A program made the translations under genes and the position numbers. From contig JAHBZV010000009.1 of NCBI GenBank assembly GCA_019635275.1, positions 1-64,000 on the forward strand: a DNA stretch of 64,000 nucleotides, read 5' to 3'. The notes beneath the pieces are model-generated. The model was not told the origin of the DNA. It made no database searches and worked only from the letters and a program-made list of their open reading frames with translations. Positions 26,406 to 35,608 of this stretch are shown here, piece by piece (the first letter of the stretch is position 1; the number at the start of each line of letters is the position of its first letter). This DNA comes from Burkholderiaceae bacterium. GTDB taxonomy: Bacteria; Pseudomonadota; Gammaproteobacteria; Burkholderiales; Burkholderiaceae_E.

Positions 26406-27542
26406 ATGCTGAAAACCCCGTCCCCTGGCGTGGCCGTGCTCGCCGCGGCGCTGGCGCTGCCCGGCGTGGTGCCGTCCGCGAGAGCCGAGTCCGCCCCCGA
26501 GTCCGGCCTGATCGGCTTCAAGTACCTGAACTACCGCGACTCGCAGCCCGGCCTGAAGCGCATCTCGGTCGATGCGCCGTCGATGTCCTTCCTGCTGCCG
26601 GTGGCGGGCAGCTGGTCGGTGGCCGGCTCGTACACGATGGACAGCGTCTCGGGCGCGTCGCCGCGCTGGCACTCGTCGATCTCGAGCGCCTCGAAGATGA
26701 GCGACTTCCGCCGCGCTGCCGACCTGCGCGTGACGAAGTACTTCGCCCGCTCGACCTTCAGCTTCGGCACCGCGTACTCGACCGAGCACGACTACCGCTC
26801 GAACTCGTACAGCCTGCAGGCGACGTTCTCGAGCGACGACAACAACACGACCTGGGCGGTGGGCGTCGGACGCGCGCTCGACCGGATCGACCCGGTCAAC
26901 GGCATCGTCGTGGACGAGCACAAGCGCACCACCGACTTCATGGTCGGCGTGACGCAGGTCCTGACGCCGAACGACATCGTCCAGGCCAACCTGACGATCG
27001 CGCGCGGCACCGGCTACTACTCCGACCCCTACAAGCAGGTCGACCAGCGCCCGCGCGAGCGCAACCAGTCGGCGCTGATGCTGCGCTGGAACCACCACTT
27101 CGAGGGCCTGGGCTCGACGCTGCGCACCAGCTATCGCTACTACGACGACAGCTTCAAGGTGAACGCGCACACGATGTCGGCCGAATGGGTGCAGCCGCTG
27201 CCCAAGGGGTGGACGATCGCGCCCTCGATCCGCTACCACACGCAAAGCGCGGCGAAGTTCTATTACGATCCGGTCTACGATCCCTTGCTCGGCGCGCCGT
27301 TCCCGCCGGGGTACCTGACCAACCCGACCGGCTTCTACTCGGCCGACCACCGGTTGTCGGCGTTCGGCGCCCTGACCTTCGGTTTCAAGGTGAGCAAGGA
27401 AGTCATCAAGGACTGGAACGCGGACTTCCGGATGGAGTGGTACGAGCAGCGCGGCGCGTGGCGCCTCGGCGGCACCGGCAGCCCGGGGCTGGCCCCCTTC
27501 AAGGCGCGTTTCATGCAAGTCGGTGTCACGCACAAGTTCTAG
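26406..27542 (+). CDS. DUF3570 outer-membrane beta-barrel protein
   Basis: A 378-residue exported protein with a signal peptide (to about SARA) and alternating aromatic strands typical of a barrel, for example STFSFGTAYSTEHDYRSNSYS, LRTSYRYYDDSFKVN and the final strand FMQVGVTHKF ending in Phe. It follows the DUF4266 gene by one base and its 3' end overlaps the ApbE gene by 20 bases. The function of DUF3570 is not established; an outer-membrane role with the redox proteins of this operon is inferred. Confidence 0.87.
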   Translation: MLKTPSPGVAVLAAALALPGVVPSARAESAPESGLIGFKYLNYRDSQPGLKRISVDAPSMSFLLPVAGSWSVAGSYTMDSVSGASPRWHSSISSASKMSDFRRAADLRVTKYFARSTFSFGTAYSTEHDYRSNSYSLQATFSSDDNNTTWAVGVGRALDRIDPVNGIVVDEHKRTTDFMVGVTQVLTPNDIVQANLTIARGTGYYSDPYKQVDQRPRERNQSALMLRWNHHFEGLGSTLRTSYRYYDDSFKVNAHTMSAEWVQPLPKGWTIAPSIRYHTQSAAKFYYDPVYDPLLGAPFPPGYLTNPTGFYSADHRLSAFGALTFGFKVSKEVIKDWNADFRMEWYEQRGAWRLGGTGSPGLAPFKARFMQVGVTHKF

Positions 27543-28488
27543 CACGACCGGCGGCCCATCGCCGTGGCCCGAGCTCGGCTTCGAGTTCGCGGCGATGGCC
27601 TGCGGATGCGAAGTGCGCCTCGCCGGCCTCGACGAGGCGAGCGCCACGCGACACGCGCAGCGGGCCATCGACGAGGTCCGGCGCATCGAGCAGAAGTACT
27701 CGCGCTATCGCGCAGACAGCATCGTCGGCCGGATCAACGGCGCCGCCGGCGGGTCGCCGGTCGAATGCGACGACGAGACGCTGTCGCTGCTCGCCTACGC
27801 CGACACGCTGCACGCGAGCAGCGACGGGCTGTTCGACATCACGTCGGGCGTGCTGCGCCGCGCCTGGGACTTCCGCAGCGCCCGGCTGCCCGCCCCGGCC
27901 GAGGTCGAAGCCGCGCGCTCGCTCGTCGGGTGGGAACGCGTCGAGCGCGACGGCCGTAGCGTGCGACTGATGCGCCACGGCATGGAGATCGACTTCGGGG
28001 GCTTCGGCAAGGAGTACGCCGCCGACCGCGCCGCGACGCTGCTGCTCGAGTCCGGCTGCCGGCACGGCTTCGTGAACCTCGGCGGCGACCTGCGCGCGTT
28101 CGGCCCGCAGCCCGACGGTTCGGCGTGGCGCTTCGGGATCCAGCATCCGCGCCGCGCCGGCGAGGCGATCGCCAGCCTCGAAGTGGCCCAGGGCGGGCTG
28201 GCGACCAGCGGCGACTACGAGCGCTACTTCGAGATCGACGGCGTGCGCTACTGCCACATCCTCGACCCGCGCACCGGGTGGCCGGTGCGTTACTGGCAGT
28301 CGGTCACGGTGCTGGCGCCGCTGGCGATCGCCGCCGGCAGCCTGAGCACGATCTCGATGCTCAAGCAGGCCGCGGCCGGCGAGTTCCTCGCCCAATCCGG
28401 CGCCGCCTGGCTGACCGTCGGGCCCTCGGGCGAGGTCGCCTCGAGCTGCGGGACGGCGGGTGACCCTTTCCCTGGAATGGTGGGATAA
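27523..28488 (+). CDS. apbE: FAD:protein FMN transferase, ApbE family
   Basis: A 321-residue flavin transferase that attaches FMN to Thr/Ser of extracytoplasmic proteins. MACGCEVRL, EQKYSRYRADSIVGRIN, MEIDFGGFGKEYAADRA and VNLGGDLRAFG are family motifs, and the Mg-binding end is in DPRTGWPV. The start is a GTG at 27523 inside the DUF3570 end; no clear signal peptide precedes the catalytic domain, which is odd for a periplasmic ApbE. No FMN-binding-domain target is encoded in this window, so its substrate lies elsewhere or is one of the operon proteins. Confidence 0.9.
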   Translation: MSRTSSSTTGGPSPWPELGFEFAAMACGCEVRLAGLDEASATRHAQRAIDEVRRIEQKYSRYRADSIVGRINGAAGGSPVECDDETLSLLAYADTLHASSDGLFDITSGVLRRAWDFRSARLPAPAEVEAARSLVGWERVERDGRSVRLMRHGMEIDFGGFGKEYAADRAATLLLESGCRHGFVNLGGDLRAFGPQPDGSAWRFGIQHPRRAGEAIASLEVAQGGLATSGDYERYFEIDGVRYCHILDPRTGWPVRYWQSVTVLAPLAIAAGSLSTISMLKQAAAGEFLAQSGAAWLTVGPSGEVASSCGTAGDPFPGMVG

Positions 28489-28497
28489 TTTCCCATA
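28481..28497. promoter_or_regulatory. Palindrome 2, shared with the site at 23384
   Basis: Perfect arms TGGGA (28481-28485) and TCCCA (28491-28495) around TAATT. It overlaps the stop of apbE and lies 56 bases before the DUF6502 start. The match to the site before the cytochrome operon suggests that both operons share one regulator. Confidence 0.5.
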
Positions 28498-28553
28498 AGA
28501 TTCGGTGACATCAGACTTCCGGCGATCGCCGGAAGGCCAGGGAACCGAAGAAG

Positions 28554-29462
28554 ATGAAGACCAATGCGACCGAAGGGCGAGCCGGCGCGCTCCCCGCCGA
28601 GCCGGGCAATGCGGTGTTCGGCGCGGCGCTGGCCGTGCTCGTTCCGCTCGCCCGCCTGCTGGTGGCGCGCGGCCTGAAGTTCGGGCAGGTCGAAGAGCTG
28701 CTCAAGCAGGCTTTCGTGCAGGCAGGCAGCGCGGAACTCGAGCGCAACGGACTCGACACGAACGTGAGCCAGATCAGCATCACTACCGGCATCCACCGCA
28801 AGGACGTCAAGCGGCTGCTCGAATCGCCGAGCGATCCGGCCGTCCACGGTCGGTCGTTCGCCGCCGAGGTGTTCACGCGCTGGGTGTCCGATCCGCATTA
28901 CCGCTATCGCGGCAAGCCGCGCGTGCTGCCGCAGCGCGCATCGGGAGGCGAACGCAGCTTCGAATCGCTCGCCCGCTCGGTCAGCACCGACGTGCATCCC
29001 AAGACGCTGCTCGACGAGTTGCGTCGCCTGGGCATCGTCGAGCTGGACGAGCAGGCACAGACCGTGCGGATCGCCGCCGGCAGCTTCGTGCCCTCGAAGG
29101 ACAGCGCGCGGATGTTCGCGCTGCTCGGCGGCAACGTCGGCGACCACCTGCAGGCCGCGGTGTCCAACGTCATCGGCGACCGCGCGCCGCTGCTCGAGCA
29201 GGCGGTGTTCGCCGACGAGTTGTCCGACGAGTCGGTGCAACTCGCCCACGAGATCGCGCGCGAGACCTGGCACGCCACGTTGCAGGCGCTCGCGCCGATG
29301 CTCGAGAAGCGCATCGCCGCCGACCGCGCCGCGAAGCGTCGCGCCGACCGGCGGCTGCGGGTCGGCATGTATTTCTATTCGGACCTGAAGGCGACGCCGG
29401 TCGCCATGGCCGCGAAACCGCCGCGCAAGGCCCGCAAGCCTGCGAAGGCGCAGAGGGGATGA
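28554..29462 (+). CDS. DUF6502-type helix-turn-helix-like protein
   Basis: A 302-residue cytoplasmic, mainly helical protein. The N-terminal half looks like a winged-helix DNA-binding protein (VEELLKQAFVQAG, then ISITTGIHRKDVKRLLE as a recognition helix). The middle holds SVSTDVHPKTLLDELRRLGIVELD, a second helix-turn-helix-like part. The C-terminus is Lys/Ala-rich. I assign the DUF6502 family from memory of this architecture. It precedes the DUF5666 gene with an ATGA overlap, and could be the regulator acting on the two shared palindromes, which is inference. Confidence 0.7.
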   Translation: MKTNATEGRAGALPAEPGNAVFGAALAVLVPLARLLVARGLKFGQVEELLKQAFVQAGSAELERNGLDTNVSQISITTGIHRKDVKRLLESPSDPAVHGRSFAAEVFTRWVSDPHYRYRGKPRVLPQRASGGERSFESLARSVSTDVHPKTLLDELRRLGIVELDEQAQTVRIAAGSFVPSKDSARMFALLGGNVGDHLQAAVSNVIGDRAPLLEQAVFADELSDESVQLAHEIARETWHATLQALAPMLEKRIAADRAAKRRADRRLRVGMYFYSDLKATPVAMAAKPPRKARKPAKAQRG

Positions 29463-30661
29463 GGATGGCTGTGCATCACGAGCGGACAACGTCGGCAGGC
29501 TGGTCGCGCTGGGCCGGCGCGCTGGCGAGCGTGTCGATCGCGCTGACGGTCGCCTCGTGCGGCGGCACCGACCTCGCGGGCGTCGGCAGCGGCGGCACCG
29601 GCATCAGCGTGGCGAGCGTTTCCTATGGATCGATTTCCGGCTTCGGCTCGGTGATCGTCAACGGCGTGCACTTCGACGAGCGCGGCGCCACCGTTTCCAG
29701 CGACGACGGCACGCCCCCGGCCCCGCTCGGCCTCGGCATGGTGATCGAGGTGCGCGGCGACATCGATTCCACCGGCCTCGCCGGCACGGCCGACACGATC
29801 AAGGTCTTCAGCGAGGCGCGCGGGACGGTCGCCAACCTGTCGGCGGGCGGCTTCGAGTTGCTCGGACTGACGGTGCGCACCACGGTCAACACGGTCTACG
29901 AGGAAGCGGCTGCGATCGCCGACGGCGATTACGTCGAGGTCTACGGCCTCTACGACCGATCCACCGGAACGCTGACGGCGACGCGCATCGAGCGCAAGGC
30001 GCAGGCGGCCGACTACAAGGTGCGCGGCTCGATCGCCGCCCTCGACGCGGCTGCGAAGCGCTTCCAGCTCGGGACGCTGACCGTCGATTACTCGGCCGCG
30101 AGCCCTGCGCCCACCGGCCTGGCCAACGGCGTCCAGGTCCGGGTACGCGCGTCCTCGGAGCCGGTCGCCGGCGTGCTGGCCGCCACCCGCGTCGACGTCG
30201 TCGCCACGCCCGATCTCGGCGACGTGTCGAAGGTCGAAATCGAGGGCGTGGTCGATCGCTTCGCTTCGCTGGCCGATTTCAGCGTCGACGGCGTGCGCGT
30301 CGACGCCCGCAACGCGAAGCTCGAAGGCGGCACGCTGGCGGACCTGGCCGTCGGACGGCGAGTGGAAGTCGAGGGCCCGGTGCAGGCGGGCGTCGTGGTG
30401 GCCTCGAAGGTCGAGTTCGAAGACGACGACGCGACGAGCGAGTTCGAGCTGAAGGGACTGATCAGCGGGTTCGTCGACGTCGGCCACTTCATCGTCCGCG
30501 CCACGCCGGTCGATGCGTCGGGCAGCGTCACCTACGAAGGCGGCAGCGCGCTCAACCTGCGCGACGGGGCCTGCGTCGAGGTCAAGGGGACGCTGCAGTC
30601 GACGTCGGCCGGCAGCACCGTGCTGGCGAGCAAGATCCAGTTCGAGAGCAGCTGCAACTGA
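29459..30661 (+). CDS. DUF5666 repeat lipoprotein
   Basis: A 400-residue exported lipoprotein (lipobox near TVASCGG) made of repeated OB-like DUF5666 units: patterns such as GFGSVIVNGVHFD, GMVIEVRGDID, DGDYVEVYGLYD, RVEVEGPVQAG and ACVEVKGTLQS recur every 65-75 residues, about five times. ATG 29459 overlaps the DUF6502 stop; ATG 29465 is a possible alternative. The repeats suggest a binding scaffold on the cell surface. No ligand can be named. Confidence 0.82.
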   Translation: MRMAVHHERTTSAGWSRWAGALASVSIALTVASCGGTDLAGVGSGGTGISVASVSYGSISGFGSVIVNGVHFDERGATVSSDDGTPPAPLGLGMVIEVRGDIDSTGLAGTADTIKVFSEARGTVANLSAGGFELLGLTVRTTVNTVYEEAAAIADGDYVEVYGLYDRSTGTLTATRIERKAQAADYKVRGSIAALDAAAKRFQLGTLTVDYSAASPAPTGLANGVQVRVRASSEPVAGVLAATRVDVVATPDLGDVSKVEIEGVVDRFASLADFSVDGVRVDARNAKLEGGTLADLAVGRRVEVEGPVQAGVVVASKVEFEDDDATSEFELKGLISGFVDVGHFIVRATPVDASGSVTYEGGSALNLRDGACVEVKGTLQSTSAGSTVLASKIQFESSCN

Positions 30662-30667
30662 GCGGCG

Positions 30668-30690
30668 CCCTGCCCCGACCGGGAGCAGGG
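30668..30690 (+). terminator. Likely hairpin terminator after the DUF5666 gene
   Basis: Arms CCCTGC (30668-30673) and GCAGGG (30685-30690), with an inner CCCG/CGGG pair, starting six bases after the DUF5666 stop. There is only a short TCTT after it. Confidence 0.5.
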
Positions 30691-30822
30691 TCTTCGGGGG
30701 CGACGTACACTGCCCCCGCATCCGGGCAGCCGCCGACGAGCGGCCGGGTGCGCCCGCGACGGGATTGAAACCCGGCGCGCGCGCCCCCAGATCGCCCTCT
30801 CGACCGCCTTCAGGAGACTCCC

Positions 30823-31230
30823 ATGTTCGGACCCATCACGATCCCCTTCGGCGCGAAGATGCTGTTCAACGCCGTCAAGCTCAAGCCGGGGGTGACCCTC
30901 GACGACGTCGAGCTCGCAGTCGGCGAGATGTGCAACGTCGTCAAGGAGACCTATGGCGGCGACAAGGGCGGCTTCATCGCCGGCCAGGTGTTCCGCTTCT
31001 CGGGCTTCGCGTCCGAGGAAGGCTCGCTCGGCAGCGCGCGCGATTCCGACCACGACGTCGCGATCGTCACCTACTGGCGCTCGTTCGACGAGCACGAGCG
31101 CTCGCACGCCGACTCCGTCTTCAAGGCCAAGTTCGCCGCGCTGGGCGAGCTGTGCACCGACAGCAAGGAACTCGGCTACGAAATGCTCTGGCAGGGCGTC
31201 CCCGAGACCGAAGGCGTCGAAGCCGCCTGA
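30823..31230 (+). CDS. Conserved protein of unknown function
   Basis: A 135-residue soluble protein with no signal peptide. FNAVKLKPGVTLDDVELAVGEMCNVV, VFRFSGFASEEG and HDVAIVTYWRSFDEHERSHAD suggest a small alpha/beta ferredoxin-like (antibiotic-monooxygenase or Dabb-type) fold, with YWRSFDEHE as the most conserved-looking part. I do not recognise it further. It is followed after seven bases by the UbiA-family gene, so the two may be cotranscribed. Confidence 0.7.
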   Translation: MFGPITIPFGAKMLFNAVKLKPGVTLDDVELAVGEMCNVVKETYGGDKGGFIAGQVFRFSGFASEEGSLGSARDSDHDVAIVTYWRSFDEHERSHADSVFKAKFAALGELCTDSKELGYEMLWQGVPETEGVEAA

Positions 31231-31237
31231 GCGCGGC

Positions 31238-32155
31238 TTGGCCGCTCCGGGGTCGCCGGCGATCTGGTTCGCGGCGACCCGCCCGCAGTTCCTGAGCGTC
31301 ACGGCCGTCGCGGTGCTGGTCGGGCTCGCGAGCGCCGCCGGCGGCGGCGTGCCGCTGCACGTCGGGGTCGCCGCGCTCGCGCTGGCCGGCGCGTTGCTCG
31401 TGCACGCCGGCGCCAACCTCGTCAACGATTATCACGACCGCCACGCCGACGCGGGCAACGACGAGCGGCTGACCCCGTTCACCGGCGGCAGCCGCATGAT
31501 CCAGGACGGCCTTCTGGGTGCCCGCGCGGTCGCAGCCTGCGGGCACGCGCTGCTGGCGCTCGGGGCCTTGCTGGGCGCCGGCCTGGCGTTGGACGGGCGC
31601 CCGCAGCTCTGGGCACTCGGCGCGCTGGGCCTGGCACTGGCGATTGCCTACTCGGCACCGCCGCTTCGGCTGTCGGCGCGCGGCCTCGGCGAGCCCGTGA
31701 TCGCCGCTGCGTGGCTGCTGGTCGTGATCGGCTCCGACCTCGCGCAGCGCGGCGGCTGGTCGGTCGTGCCGGTGGCCGCCGGCGCGCCGATGGCGATGCT
31801 GGTTGCGGCGATCCTGCTCGCCAACGGCTTCCCGGACCGGACGGCCGATGCAGCGGCGGGCAAGCGCACCCTGGTCGTGCTGCTCGGTCCGCGCGGCGCG
31901 GCGCGCGGCTACCTGATGCTCGTCGCTGCGGCGTACCTGGCGCTGATCGCGGCGGCCATCGTCGGCGCGTTGCCGGGTACGGCGCTCGCCGGCATGGCGG
32001 CCGCGCCCGTCTCGCTGTTCGCGGCGCGCCAGCTGACCCTGAACGCTGGATGCACGCCGACGTCGCGACTGCTGCCGGCGATCCGGGCCACGATCCTCGC
32101 GGCCCACCTGTACGGGCTTTCGGTGGCGGCGGCGCTATTGCTCGCGCGCGGCTGA
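31238..32155 (+). CDS. UbiA-family prenyltransferase (MenA-like)
   Basis: About 305 residues and eight or nine helices. The two Asp-rich prenyl-diphosphate motifs are present: NLVNDYHDRHADAGND and NGFPDRTADAAAGKR, the spacing of MenA/UbiA enzymes. There is no ATG before the first helix; TTG at 31238 is the most upstream plausible start in the gap and is my guess. It could act on naphthoate, a related quinone precursor or another aromatic ring. No quinone-pathway genes are adjacent. Confidence 0.8.
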   Translation: MAAPGSPAIWFAATRPQFLSVTAVAVLVGLASAAGGGVPLHVGVAALALAGALLVHAGANLVNDYHDRHADAGNDERLTPFTGGSRMIQDGLLGARAVAACGHALLALGALLGAGLALDGRPQLWALGALGLALAIAYSAPPLRLSARGLGEPVIAAAWLLVVIGSDLAQRGGWSVVPVAAGAPMAMLVAAILLANGFPDRTADAAAGKRTLVVLLGPRGAARGYLMLVAAAYLALIAAAIVGALPGTALAGMAAAPVSLFAARQLTLNAGCTPTSRLLPAIRATILAAHLYGLSVAAALLLARG

Positions 32156-32174
32156 CCGGGCGGAGCCGGCGCGC

Positions 32175-33275
32175 TCAGTCGCCGGGCGCAGGGCCCACCG
32201 ACCCGACCGACTCCTCGATCCACTCGCGCCAGACGGCCATCAGCACGGCCAGGATCACGGGCCCGACGAACAGTCCGACCAGCCCGAATGCCGCCAGGCC
32301 CCCGAGCACGCCGAACATCACCAGCAGGAACGGGATGCGGGTGGCGTTGCTGATCACCATCGGACGCACCAGGTTGTCGACCCAGCTCACCACCAGCGTT
32401 CCCCAGAGCAGCAGCCCGATGCCGTCGAAGGTCTGGCCGTTGGCGATCAGCCAGGCGCCGGCGCTTCCCCAGACGAACGGCGTGCCGAACGGCAGCAGCG
32501 CGATGACCGCGGTGATGGCGCCCAGCAGCACCGGCGCCTCGAGCCCGAACCACCAGTAGCCGAGGCCGGCGACCACCCCCTGGCCGAGCGCGGTCGCCAC
32601 CAGCCCCCAGACGACCGCCATCGTCATGCTGCCCACCGCCGCCAGGTACGCGTCGACGCGCGCCCCGAGGAAGCGGTGCAGGACGCGCTGCGCCTGCGCC
32701 AGCACGCGCTCGCCGTCGCGGTACAGGAAGAACACGGTGATCAGTGCGAAGCCCATCTTCGCCGCGTTGCGCCCGAGCCCGCCGACGATTCGCAGCGATT
32801 CGTCGGCCCGGGTCTGGACCCAGTGCGCGACCTGGTTGCGGACCGCGTCGGGATCGCCGGTGAGCTGGTCGAGCAGCCCCTGCAGCCAGCTGCCGAGCAG
32901 CGGGAGGCCGGCCAGCGCGTCGGGCAGCCGGTACGGCCCCTTGGACAGCAAGGTGGCCACTGCGGCATACGCGTTGGCCATCTCGCTGCGCAACAGCAGC
33001 GCCAGCCACAGCGCGGGCAGTACGAAAGCGGCGGTGAGCAGCGCGGTCATCGCCGCGGCAGCCAGCGTGCGGCGACCCCCGAACAGGCGCCGGATGCGCG
33101 CGAGCAGCGGCCAGGTCGTGTAGGCGAGGATGATCGCCCAGGCCACCGGCACGACGAAGGGCTGCACGACCGCGTAGGTGAGCAGCAGCAGGCCGCCCAG
33201 CAGCAGGCCGAGCACCAGCCGGTTCGACAGCCGCTCGGTGACGTTGTCCTTCGTCGTCGATCTCAGGTCGTTCAT
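32175..33275 (-). CDS. AI-2E/PerM-family membrane transporter
   Basis: A 366-residue membrane protein with the PerM (AI-2E transporter) layout: two N-terminal helices (LVLGLLLGGLLLLTYAVVQPFVVPVAWAIILAY), a long amphipathic middle, then GYWWFGLEAPVLLGAITAVIALLPFGTPFVWGSAG and a conserved GGLAAFGLVGLFVGPVILAVLMAVWREW end. Members are ion antiporters or small-molecule exporters; substrate unknown. It is divergent from the TIR operon. Confidence 0.88.
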   Translation of the reverse strand: MNDLRSTTKDNVTERLSNRLVLGLLLGGLLLLTYAVVQPFVVPVAWAIILAYTTWPLLARIRRLFGGRRTLAAAAMTALLTAAFVLPALWLALLLRSEMANAYAAVATLLSKGPYRLPDALAGLPLLGSWLQGLLDQLTGDPDAVRNQVAHWVQTRADESLRIVGGLGRNAAKMGFALITVFFLYRDGERVLAQAQRVLHRFLGARVDAYLAAVGSMTMAVVWGLVATALGQGVVAGLGYWWFGLEAPVLLGAITAVIALLPFGTPFVWGSAGAWLIANGQTFDGIGLLLWGTLVVSWVDNLVRPMVISNATRIPFLLVMFGVLGGLAAFGLVGLFVGPVILAVLMAVWREWIEESVGSVGPAPGD

Positions 33276-33330
33276 CGGGTGCGAGCATACCGTTAGCGGG
33301 CCCGGGCCGCCCGCCGGCCACGCCCGGCGG

Positions 33331-33359
33331 TTCCATGCGGCAGTGGTTCGGGCGATACT
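33331..33359 (+). promoter_or_regulatory. Possible sigma-70 promoter of the TIR operon
   Basis: TTCCAT (33331-33336) and GATACT (33354-33359) with a 17-base spacer, 30 bases before the TIR start. Both hexamers match the consensus only in part. Confidence 0.3.
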
Positions 33360-33388
33360 GTGCCGACCGATCCGCGAGGCGCCGGCCC

Positions 33389-35608
33389 ATGCCCGACCGA
33401 CCGACCAGGCACGTCTTCGTCAGCTACAGCAGCAAGGACCGCAAGAAGAGCGCCGACCTGGTCGAGCAGGTGTTCACCAGCCTCCGCGGGCTCAGGCACT
33501 CGTCGGAGTACGGGCTCGAGCTGTTCATCGACGACGAGCGCCTGCGGGCCGGCGACCACTGGGACGAGGCGATCGAGCGCGCGCTGGAGGCGGCCGACGT
33601 CGGCCTGCTGCTGCTCAGCCCGAACTTCCTGGACTCCGACTACGTCATGCGGAAAGAGGCCCCACGCCTCTACGAGCGCTCGCGAGCCGGGGACGTCCGG
33701 CTGGTTCCGGTGCTGCTGCACACCTGTCCGTACGAGACGATCCCCTGGCTCAAGGCGCAGCACATCCGGCCCCGGGACAGGAAGGCGCTGTCCGAGCTCG
33801 AGGCGGTCGGACCGACCGAGCTCGGCCAGGCCCTCACCGAGCTGTCGATGGAGATCGACGGCTTCCTCGCCGCGCGGCCGTTCCCCGGCGTCGCCACCGC
33901 GGGCCACGCGACGGCGCGCGAGGCGCCGACGCGCCCGGTTGCGCGGCCGCGCGCGGAAGCGGCCGCGCACGCGGCGACTTCGACGGACGCTTCGATGGCC
34001 CCATCGGCGACCCTGCTCGCGACGACGCTGCTGCAGGACCTCGGCGAGGCCGAGGCGCAGGCGCTCGCGCAGCGGCTCGTCGCGGGGATCGCGCAGCTGA
34101 CGCGGACCAGCGGCGACAACCTGTTTCGCGCCGTGCGCTTCTGCATCGAGTTCCAGTTGCTGATGGCCGACGATCCGGCGTCGCCGGCCGCGCTGCAGCA
34201 CTTCCTCGGGGCGCCGGTCGACGACGAGTCGGCCAGGCGGCTGCTCAGGGAGCTGCGCGAGCGGGCCCCTTCGGGCGACTTCGCGCGCGCGCCGATCAAG
34301 GTCAACTCGTACTTCTTCTCGCTCACCCGCGAGCGCGAGGAACTGTGGAAGCGCTACTTCGACGCAGTGCTCGAGGCGGGCGTCGACGCGTTCGAGCGCG
34401 AGAAGCTCGCCTCGCTGTGTCCGGTCCAGGTGCAGTACGGATTCCTCGCGCCGCAGCACCTCGTCGCCGGCTTGCTGTCGCGGTTCAACGACGACTGGCG
34501 GCCGGTGCTCAACGCGTACCAGAACGCGGTGCCCGATCCGCGGGTCCGTCCGGGCGCGTTCGAGAGCCTGCAGGCCTCGCAGTGGAACTGCTGGCTCGTC
34601 TGGGGGCCGAGCATCCCGATCTGCAGTTGCCGGCAATGGCGCGGCGCCTACGCGTTCCAGTACGGCTACGGGGACGAGAACAACTCGCTGCCGGTCGTCG
34701 ACCTGTCCGGCGGCGACGGGCGCCCGCGCCTGCTCGACCCGGTGACCGCCGCCTTCGACGCGGAAGGGCGCGGCGCCAAGTGGGTGCAGCTCACCGGCCG
34801 CCTGCGCTGGGGACCCTGGTACCTGCGCGAGGCCGGTGACGACGGCAACGGCTCGCCCGACGAGCACTTCGATCTCGCCGCGGCCGACGAGATCGACGCG
34901 GCGCCGGTGTCGAACCGCCACCCGGCAGCGCCCGCGCAGGCAGCGCTGTATCGCGACGACGGCATCGCCTTCCGTCACGACAGCGACGGGATCACGCTGC
35001 AGGTCGACACGGTCGACCGGATGTCGAACGACCATCGCGTCTACTTCTCGGCCTACCTGTGGACGATGTTCCTGGTCGCGTCGTCGAGCGACGAGCCCGG
35101 GATCGGGCCGAAGCTGCTCCGGGGCAAGGGCTACCCGCGCTGGCCCGATCCGCCCGAGCGACGCGACCAGGTTCGCGAGGCAAGGCTCTGGGAACACCTG
35201 CTGCCGGTATTCGTGCACGCGAACGTGGCCGACCCGGCCGCGCTCGCCTTCCAGAAGCGCGTGCTGGCGCAGAACGCGATCGCGCTGCTGCAACAGGTCT
35301 GGCAGCGGCGCGCCGAGTTGTTCGACGAGTCCGACGTGCAGGCCGGAATCCGCTTCCACCTGGCGAGCGCCTCCGACTACAGCGGATGCGGCTGCCCGGT
35401 GCGCTATCCGTCGGGCACCTCGCTGGTGTCGCTGCTGCGCGAGCGGCTCGAGCTCGAACCCGACCGCGAGTTCGCGGCCGCCGTCGCGTTGCCGGCCTCG
35501 ACGTCCGCCGACCCGGCACGGCCACGCGGGCTCGTCGGCTACTTCTCGTCGTGCCACCTGCCCGAGTTGGTCGCCGACTATTTCGATTCGGTCAAGCCCC
35601 GCAAATGA
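33389..35608 (+). CDS. TIR-domain protein with a long uncharacterised C-terminus
   Basis: A 739-residue cytoplasmic protein. Residues 7-160 are a TIR domain: HVFVSYSSKDRKKSADLVEQV, then FIDDERLRAGDHWDEAIERALEAADVG, and LLLLSPNFLDSDYVMRKEAP, in which Glu90 sits where NAD-cleaving TIR domains carry the catalytic glutamate. Residues about 165-200 are an Ala/Arg linker. The remaining 540 residues have no family I recognise; they contain VNSYFFSLTRE, WNCWLVWGPSIPIC, and a Cys-rich SGCGCPVRYPSGTS. An in-frame ATG 54 bases earlier is possible. The stop overlaps the GNAT start (ATGA). TIR domains serve as NADase effectors in immunity; that role is inferred from the family. Confidence 0.85.
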   Translation: MPDRPTRHVFVSYSSKDRKKSADLVEQVFTSLRGLRHSSEYGLELFIDDERLRAGDHWDEAIERALEAADVGLLLLSPNFLDSDYVMRKEAPRLYERSRAGDVRLVPVLLHTCPYETIPWLKAQHIRPRDRKALSELEAVGPTELGQALTELSMEIDGFLAARPFPGVATAGHATAREAPTRPVARPRAEAAAHAATSTDASMAPSATLLATTLLQDLGEAEAQALAQRLVAGIAQLTRTSGDNLFRAVRFCIEFQLLMADDPASPAALQHFLGAPVDDESARRLLRELRERAPSGDFARAPIKVNSYFFSLTREREELWKRYFDAVLEAGVDAFEREKLASLCPVQVQYGFLAPQHLVAGLLSRFNDDWRPVLNAYQNAVPDPRVRPGAFESLQASQWNCWLVWGPSIPICSCRQWRGAYAFQYGYGDENNSLPVVDLSGGDGRPRLLDPVTAAFDAEGRGAKWVQLTGRLRWGPWYLREAGDDGNGSPDEHFDLAAADEIDAAPVSNRHPAAPAQAALYRDDGIAFRHDSDGITLQVDTVDRMSNDHRVYFSAYLWTMFLVASSSDEPGIGPKLLRGKGYPRWPDPPERRDQVREARLWEHLLPVFVHANVADPAALAFQKRVLAQNAIALLQQVWQRRAELFDESDVQAGIRFHLASASDYSGCGCPVRYPSGTSLVSLLRERLELEPDREFAAAVALPASTSADPARPRGLVGYFSSCHLPELVADYFDSVKPRK

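Noticed and set aside
30700..30820. Structured RNA between the DUF5666 gene and the gene at 30823
   Set aside because: GC-rich with several weak pairings, but no tRNA-like or known riboswitch core could be recognised.
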